Source: Astropecten irregularis
Taxonomy: Eukaryota; Echinodermata; Asteroidea; Paxillosida; Astropectinidae
Direction of reading: 5' to 3'
DNA: 64,000 nucleotides
Assembly (NCBI GenBank): GCA_963971285.1
Contig: OZ020251.1
Span: 2,914,001-2,978,000, forward strand
The notes under the pieces are model-generated. The model saw only the letters and a program-made list of their open reading frames with translations. It was not told the origin of the DNA and searched no databases. Position 1 is the first letter of the stretch; each line of letters starts with the position of its first letter. Both the position numbers and the translations under genes were made by a program. Positions 56,912 through 64,000 of the stretch are shown here, in pieces.

Positions 56912-58529
56912 GATTTATCGCGTCAACTTTGGTTAATAACTAACCAAAATAATCTAGTAAATAACCTAAAATTTTCTAATAATTTAAGTGAACGTCCTTG
57001 TAACGTTCTAAAAGTAAGACCAGATATTATTTATCGCGTCAACTTTGGTTAATAACTAACCAAAATATTCTAGTAAATAACCTAACATTTTCTAATAATT
57101 TAAGTGAACGTCCTTGTAACGTTCTAAAAGTAAGACCAGACATTATTTATCGCGTCAACTTTGGTTAATAACTAACCAAAATATTCTAGTTAATAACCTA
57201 AATATTTCTAATAATTTCAGTGAACGTCCTTGTAACGTTCTAAAAGTAAGACCCGATATTATTTATCGCGTCAACTTTGGTTAATAACTAACCAAAATAT
57301 TCTAGTAAATAGCCTAAATTTTTCTAATAATTTCAGTGAACGTCCTTGTAACGTTCTAAAAGTAAGACCAGATATTATTTATCGCGTCAACTTTGATTAA
57401 TAACTAACCAAAATATTCTAGTAAATAACCTAAATTTTTCTAATAATTTCAGTGAACGTCCTTGTAACGTTCTAAAAGTAAGATCAGACATTATTTATCG
57501 CGTCAACTTTGGTTAATAACTAACCAAAATATTCTAGTAAATAACCTAAATATTACTAATAATTTCAGTGAACGTCCTTGTAACGTTCTAAAAGTAAGAC
57601 CAGATATTATTTATCGCGTCAACTTTGGTTAATAACTAACCAAAATATTCTAGTAAATAACCTAAATTTTTCCAATAATTTCAGTGAACGTCCTTGTAAC
57701 GTTCTAAAAGTAAGACCAGATATTATTTATCGCGTCAACTTTGGTTAATAACTAACCAAAATATTCTAGTAAATAACCTAAATTTTTCTAATAATTTCAG
57801 TGAACGTCCTTGTAACGTTCTAAAAGTAAGACCAGATATTATTTATTGCGTCAACTTTGATTAATAACTAACCAAAATATTCTAGTAAATAACCTAAATT
57901 TTTCTAATAATTTCAGTGAACGTCCTTGTAACGTTCTAAAAGTAAGACCAGATATTATTTATCGCGTCAACTTTGGTTAATAACTAACCAAAATATTCTA
58001 GTAAATAGCCAAAATTTTTCTAATAATTTCAGTGAACGTCCTTGTAACGTTCTAAAAGTAAGACCAGATATTATTTATCGCGTCAACTTTGATTAATAAC
58101 TAACCAAAATATTCTAGTAAATAACCTAAATTTTTCTAATAATTTCAGTGAACGTCCTTGTAACGTTCTAAAAGTAAGATCAGACATTATTTATCGCGTC
58201 AACTTTGGTTAATAACTAACCAAAATATTCTAGTAAATAACCTAAAATGTTCTAATAATTTAAGTGAACGTCCTTGTAACGTTCTAAAAGTAAGACCAGA
58301 TATTATTTATCGCGTCAACTTTGGTTAATAACTAACCAAAATATTCTAGTAAATAACCTAAATTTTTCTAATAATTTCAGTGAACGTCCTTGTAACGTTC
58401 TAAAAGTAAGACCAGATATTATTTATCGCGTCAACTTTGGTTAATAACTAACCAAAATATTCTAGTAAATAACCTAAAATTTTCTAATAATTTAAGTGAA
58501 CGTCATTGTAACGTTCTAAAAGAAAGACC
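56912..58529. repeat. A array of U10, 14 units (1,618 bp)
   Basis: Same length as U4 and U8 but a different variant order: no TATCTCG or GAACTCCC unit and several plain units instead. Equal length here is therefore not simple identity. Confidence 0.9.
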
Positions 58530-58671
58530 GGATATAACCCAGTAGAAAGAAGGGATAATGCTTAACGGAGACAAGAAAAAGTGGTAGTAAAAATTACAAA
58601 CGTAAAAGTTGCACACAAAAGCTATATTCCACGAGGTGCATCTACGCTGCTTTGCAGTGCTCATTAACGCT

Positions 58672-59665
58672 GCTTCTTGCTGTCTAGTTTTATTAAATTG
58701 CATCGAGCATCAAAGGTGCTTCTTGCTGTCTAGTTTAATTAAATTGAATCGAGCATCAAAGGTGCTTCTTGCTGTCTAGTTTAATAAAATTGAATCGAGC
58801 ATCAAAGGTGCTTCTTGCTGTCTAGTTTTATTAAATTGCATCGAGCATCAAAGGTGCTTCTTGCTGTCTAGTTTTATTAAATTGCATCGAGCATCAAAGG
58901 TGCTTCTTGCTGTCTAGTTTTATTAAATTGCATCGAGCATCAAAGGTGCTTCTTGCCATCTAGTTTTATTAAATTGCATCGAGCATCAAAGGTGCTTCTT
59001 TCTGTCTAGTTTTATTAAATTGCATCGAGCATCAAGATCAAAGGTGCTTCTTGCTGTCTAGTTTTATTAAATTGCATCGAGCATCAAAGGTGCTTCTTGC
59101 TGTCTAGTTTTATTAAATTGCATCGAGCATCAAAGGTGCTTCTTGCTGTCTAGTTTTATTAAATTGCATTGAGCATCAAAGGTGCTTCTTGCTGTCTAGT
59201 TAAATAAAATTGAATCGAGCATCAAAGGTGCTTCTTGCTGTCTAGTTTTATTAAATTGCATCGAGCATCAAAGGTGCTTCTTGCTGTCTAGTTTTATTAA
59301 ATTGCATCGAGCATCAAAGGTGCTTCTTGCTGTCTAGTTTTATTAAATTGCATCGAGCATCAAAGGTGCTTCTTGCCATCTAGTTTTATTAAATTGCATC
59401 GAGCATCAAAGGTGCTTCTTTCTGTCTAGTTTTATTAAATTGCATCGGGCATCAAGATCAAAGGTGCTTCTTGCTGTCTAGTTTTATTAAATTGCATCGA
59501 GCATCAAAGGTGCTTCTTGCTGTCTAGTTTTATTAAATTGCATCGAGCATCAAAGGTGCTTCTTGCTGTCTAGTTTTATTAAATTGCATTGAGCATCAAA
59601 GGTGCTTCTTGCTGTCTAGTTTTATTAAATTGCAACGAGCATCAAAGGTGCTTCTTGCTGTCTAG
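58672..59665. repeat. B array of U10 (994 bp), block duplication
   Basis: A 420-bp block (nine repeats plus the 6-bp marker) is repeated, with the GATCAA marker at about 59036 and 59456. A hybrid unit GTTAAATAAAATTG at about 59199 marks the join. Confidence 0.9.
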
Positions 59666-59713
59666 TTTTATTTTATTGAATGTAATTTTCATGTTTTCAT
59701 GAAAAAATCACAT

Positions 59714-59791
59714 GCTGGCTCAGGTGGGATTCGAACCCACGACCTCCTGCTTACTAGTGCAGGTGCCATACCGCTAGGCCACCGTGCTAGC
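59714..59791 (-). tRNA. tRNA-like gene, copy 10
   Basis: Same body as copy 1, T6 terminator. Confidence 0.6.
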
Positions 59792-60878
59792 TGGGGTCTG
59801 CGGGGTGAATCGAATCCAGTATCGCGGCGAGTACCGCACTGCATACTTGAAAATGAAAAAGTTTTTGATGAAAGAGTTCATGAACGGAACAAAGAACAGA
59901 ACGTGGAATGGAACCAAGAACGAAACATGGAACGGAACGTGGATTGGAACACAGAACAAAATGTAGAAAAAACACAGAACGGAACACAGAGTGGAACGCA
60001 GAAAGGGATGCACAACAGAATGCACGACGGAATACAGAACATTTGAACGCGGAGCGGAACGCAGTATACGGAATGCACAGATCGGAACAAGATTAGAACA
60101 CGGATATCGGATAATGAAGCACGAAAAAAACACGGGATGACACATGCAGAATAATCGCTACCTTCCGCATCCCATTCCTCTTCCCATTCTACGTTCAGTT
60201 CCGTGTTTAATTCCACCTTCTGCTCCAAGATCTTTTCCAAGATTCGTTCCAAGTACCGTTAAAAGTTCCATTCCACGATTTGTTCCATCTACCATTCATT
60301 GACTCTTTCATCACTACCTTATTCATCTCCATGGGGGCCTATGTCAATAAACCTGGTAGCAGTCTACGTCCAAGCGAAAAGACCGCTAAGCCCGGTAGAC
60401 AGCCTACTTCCCGGTGGAAAGACCGGTAAGCCCAGTAGATAGGACTCTTCCCGGCAGTAAGACCGGATTAGCCCAGTAGAAAGATTGGCTTATGCCTAAT
60501 GGAGACAAGAAAAGCTTGCTAGTAAAAATTACAAACGTAAAAGTTGCACGCAAGAGCTATATTCTACGAGTTGCATCTACGCTGCTTTGCATTGCTCACT
60601 AACGCTGCTTACTTAGTTCTAGAAGGAATAGAGAAAGTTAGAGAGCAGCAGACATCAGAGAAAAGACTGATGTTTAATGATTCTACTGCTTCACCTTATT
60701 ATTATTAAACTGGCAGACCTTTGCCTAGACCAGAAACAAGGAGTGACCCTCTTCACTGGTCTGTCGCAAAGGTTGGGGTAACAACGCCAGGCGGAAAACT
60801 GGATAAGTTCTCCTACCCCTCAAATAACTAAGTTTTTATTTTATTGAATGAAATTTTCATATCTGCATTTTATATATA

Positions 60879-62962
60879 GATTTATCGCGTCAACTTTGGT
60901 TAATAACTAACCAAAATAATCTAGTAAATAACCTAAAATTTTCTAATAATTTAAGTGAACGTCCTTGTAACGTTCTAAAAGTAAGACCAGATATTATTTA
61001 TCGCGTCAAATTTGGTTAATAACTAACCAAAATATTCTAGTAAATAACCTAACATTTTCTAATAATTTAAGTGAACGTCCTTGTAACGTTCTAAAAGTAA
61101 GACCAGACATTATTTATCGCGTCAACTTTGGTTAATAACTAACCAAAATATTCTAGTTAATAACCTAAATATTTCTAATAATTTCAGTGAACGTCCTTGT
61201 AACGTTCTAAAAGTAAGACCCGATATTATTTATCGCGTCAACTTTGGTTAATAACTAACCAAAATATTCTAGTAAATAGCCTAAATTTTTCTAATAATTT
61301 CAGTGAACGTCCTTGTAACGTTCTAAAAGTAAGACCAGATATTATTTATCGCGTCAACTTTGATTAATAACTAACCAAAATATTCTAGTAAATAACCTAA
61401 ATTTTTCTAATAATTTCAGTGAACGTCCTTGTAACGTTCTAAAAGTAAGATCAGACATTATTTATCGCGTCAACTTTGGTTAATAACTAACCAAAATATT
61501 CTAGTAAATAACCTAAAAATATTACTAATAATTTCAGTGAACGTCCTTGTAACGTTCTAAAAGTAAGACCAGATATTATTTATCGCGTCAACTTTGGTTA
61601 ATAACTAACCAAAATATTCTAATAAATAACCTAAATTTTTCTCATAATTTTAGTGAACGTCCTTGTAACGTTCTAAAAGTAAGAAAGGATATTATTTATC
61701 GCGTCAACTTTGGTTAATAACTAACCAAAATAATCTAGTAAATAACCTAAAATTTTCTAATAATTTAAGTGAACGTCCTTGTAACGTTCTAAAAGTAAGA
61801 CCAGATATTATTTATCGCGTCAACTTTGGTTAATAACTAACCAAAATATTCTAGTAAATAACCAAAATTTTTAAAATAATTTCAGTGAACGTCCTTGTAA
61901 CGTTCTAAAAGTAAGACCAGATATTATTTATCGCGTCAACTTTGGTTAATAACTAACCAAAATATTCTAGTAAATAACCTAAAATTTTCTAATAATTTAA
62001 GTGAACGTCCTTGTAACGTTCTAAAAGTAAGACCAGATATTATTTATCGCGTCAATTTTGGTTAATAACTAACCAAAATATTCTAGTAAATAACCTAAAT
62101 TTTTCTAATAATTTCAGTGAACGTCCTTGTAACGTTCTAAAAGTAAGACCAGATATTATTTATCGCGTCAACTTTGGTTAATAACTAACCAAAATATTCT
62201 AGTAAATAACCTAAATTTTTCTAATAATTTCAATGAACGTCCTTGTAACGTTCTTAAAGTAAGACCCGATATTATTTATCGCGTCAACTTTGGTTAATAA
62301 CTAACCAAAATATTCTAGTAAATAGCCTAAATTTTTCTAAAAATTTCAGTGAACGTCCTTGTAACGTTCTAAAAGTAAGACCAGATATTATTTATCGCGT
62401 CAACTTTGATTAATAACTAACCAAAATATTCTAGTAAATAACCTAAATTTTTCTAATAATTTCAGTGAACGTCCTTGTAACGTTCTAAAAGTAAGACCAG
62501 ATATTATTTATCGCGTCAACTTTGGTTAATAACTAACCAAAATATTCTAGTAAATAACCTAAATTTTTCTAATAATTTCAGTGAACGTCCTTGTAACGTT
62601 CTAAAAGTAAGACCAGACATTATTTATCGCGTCAACTTTGGTTAATAACTAACCAAAATATTCTAGTAAATAACCTAAATATTTCTAATAATTTCAGTGA
62701 ACGTCCTAGTAACGTTCTAAAAGTAAGACCAGATATTATTTATCGCGTCAACTTTGGTTAATAACTAACCAAAATATTCTAGTAAATAACCTAAATTTTT
62801 CTAATAATTTCAGTGAACGTCCTTGTAACGTTCTAAAAGTAAGACCAGATATTATTTATCGCGTCAACTTTGGTTAATAACTAACCAAAATATTCTAGTT
62901 AATTACCTAAATTTTTCTAATAATTTCAGTGAACGTCATTGTAACGTTCTAAAAGAAAAACC
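60879..62962. repeat. A array of U11, 18 units
   Basis: About four units longer than the 1,618-bp class, with more private point changes than other arrays (for example GTAAGAAAGGATATT at 61680). Confidence 0.9.
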
Positions 62963-63104
62963 GGATATAACCCAGTAGAAAGAAGGGATAATGCTTAATG
63001 GAGACAAGAAAAAGTGGTAGTAAAAATTACAAACGTAAAAGTTGCACACAAAAGCTATATTCTACGAGGTGCATCTACGCTGCTTTGCAGTGCTCATTAA
63101 CGCT

Positions 63105-63626
63105 GCTTCTTGCTGTCTAGTTTTATTAAATTGCATCGAGCATCGAAGGTGCTTCTTGCTGTCTAGTTTAATTAAATTGCATCGAGCATCAAAGGTGCTT
63201 CTTGCTGTCTAGTTTTATTAAATTGCATCGAGCATCAAAGGTGCTTTTTGCTGTCTAGTTTTATTAAATTGCATCGAGCATCAAAGGTGCTTCTTGCCAT
63301 CTAGTTTTATTAAATTGCATCGAGCATCAAAGGTGCTTCTTGCTGTCTAGTTTTATTAAATTGCATCGAGCATCAAAGGTGCTTCTTGCCATCTAGTTTT
63401 ATTAAATTGCATCGAGCATCAAAGGTGCTTCTTTCTGTCTAGTTTTATTAAATTGCATCGAGCATCAAAGGTGCTTCTTGCTGTCTAGTTTTATTAAATT
63501 GCATCGAGCATCAAAGGTGCTTCTTGCTGTCTAGTTTTATTAAATTGCATTGAGCATCAAAGGTGCTTCTTGCTGTCTAGTTTTATTAAATTGCAACGAG
63601 CATCAAAGGTGCTTCTTGCTGTCTAG
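63105..63626. repeat. B array of U11 (522 bp), marker lost
   Basis: 98 bp shorter than the 620-bp class, which equals two repeats plus the 6-bp GATCAA marker; that marker is absent here. Confidence 0.9.
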
Positions 63627-63674
63627 TTTTATTTTATTGAATGTAATTTTCATGTTTTCATGAAAAAATCACAT

Positions 63675-63752
63675 GCTGGCTCAGGTGGGATTCGAACCCA
63701 CGACCTCCTGCTTACTAGTGCAGGTGCCATACCGCTAGGCCACCGTGCTAGC
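63675..63752 (-). tRNA. tRNA-like gene, copy 11
   Basis: Same body as copy 1, T6 terminator. Confidence 0.6.
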
Positions 63753-64000
63753 TGGGGTCTGCGGGGTGAATCGAATCCAGTATCGCGGCGAGTACCGCAC
63801 TGCATACTTGAAAATGAAAAAGTTTTTGATGAAAGAGTTCATGAACGGAACAAAGAACAGAACGTGGAATGGAACCAAGAACGAAACATGGAACGGAACG
63901 TGGATTGGAACACAGAACAAAATGTAGAAAAAACACAGAACGGAACACAGAGTGGAACGCAGAAAGGGATGCACAACAGAATGCACGACGGAATACAGAA

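Larger units (their letters stand above)
56740..60706. repeat. Macro-unit U10 (3,967 bp)
   Basis: H 56740, A 56912-58529, B 58672-59665, tRNA-like 59714-59791, E 59865-60295. Confidence 0.9.
60707..64000. repeat. Macro-unit U11, cut by window end
   Basis: H 60707, A 60879-62962, B 63105-63626, tRNA-like 63675-63752, E from 63826 to the edge. Confidence 0.9.

Overview
This is eukaryotic DNA, most likely from a marine invertebrate. An echinoderm is my best guess, but only from the character of the repeats; no host gene fixes the species. I find no convincing host protein-coding gene. The only intact-looking coding sequences belong to one DIRS-type (tyrosine-recombinase) retrotransposon. Almost everything else is mobile-element debris or tandem repeat.

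Layout, left to right. Bases 1-2068 hold a LINE 3' end (minus strand), a foldback palindrome, a degenerate GTACGAGTAT-type minisatellite and a small inverted-repeat element. Bases 2069-5953 are a decayed DIRS element on the minus strand, broken by a 1,374-bp Mutator-like inverted-repeat element (3398-4771) flanked by a 9-bp target duplication. Two tRNA-derived SINE-like pieces follow (6096-6494). A 1.49-kb segment is then tandemly duplicated (copy 1 from 7474 to 14454, copy 2 at 14455-15948). Copy 1 is interrupted by a 5,489-bp DIRS element (7936-13424, coding on the minus strand). Copy 2 keeps the uninterrupted site, so the insertion can be read to the base.

From about 13.9 kb to the right edge lies one large nested tandem repeat. 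Its parts are a 46-bp repeat (B), a 116-bp repeat (A), a linker (C), a 78-bp tRNA-like gene on the minus strand, a GGAAC/GTTCC foldback (E), a short degenerate spacer repeat (F) and a stem-loop segment (H). On the left (13.9-20 kb) the parts occur singly or in simple combinations. From 20069 they are locked into macro-units of 2.9-4.9 kb in the order H-A-C-B-tRNA-E-F. I number them U0 to U11; U11 runs off the window. Unit lengths differ almost only by whole numbers of A (116 bp) or B (46 bp) repeats, the pattern expected of in-register unequal exchange. A 1.1-kb DNA-transposon-like element (18415-19502) sits in the simple part.

The DIRS element has three overlapping frames: gag-like, reverse transcriptase/RNase H, and tyrosine recombinase. 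It also has the terminal inverted repeats and the internal complementary region that this group uses to make and integrate a circular intermediate. The macrosatellite has no supported protein product. Its most gene-like part is the tRNA-like unit, which in eleven copies keeps A-box-like and B-box Pol III promoter elements and a nearby T-run terminator.
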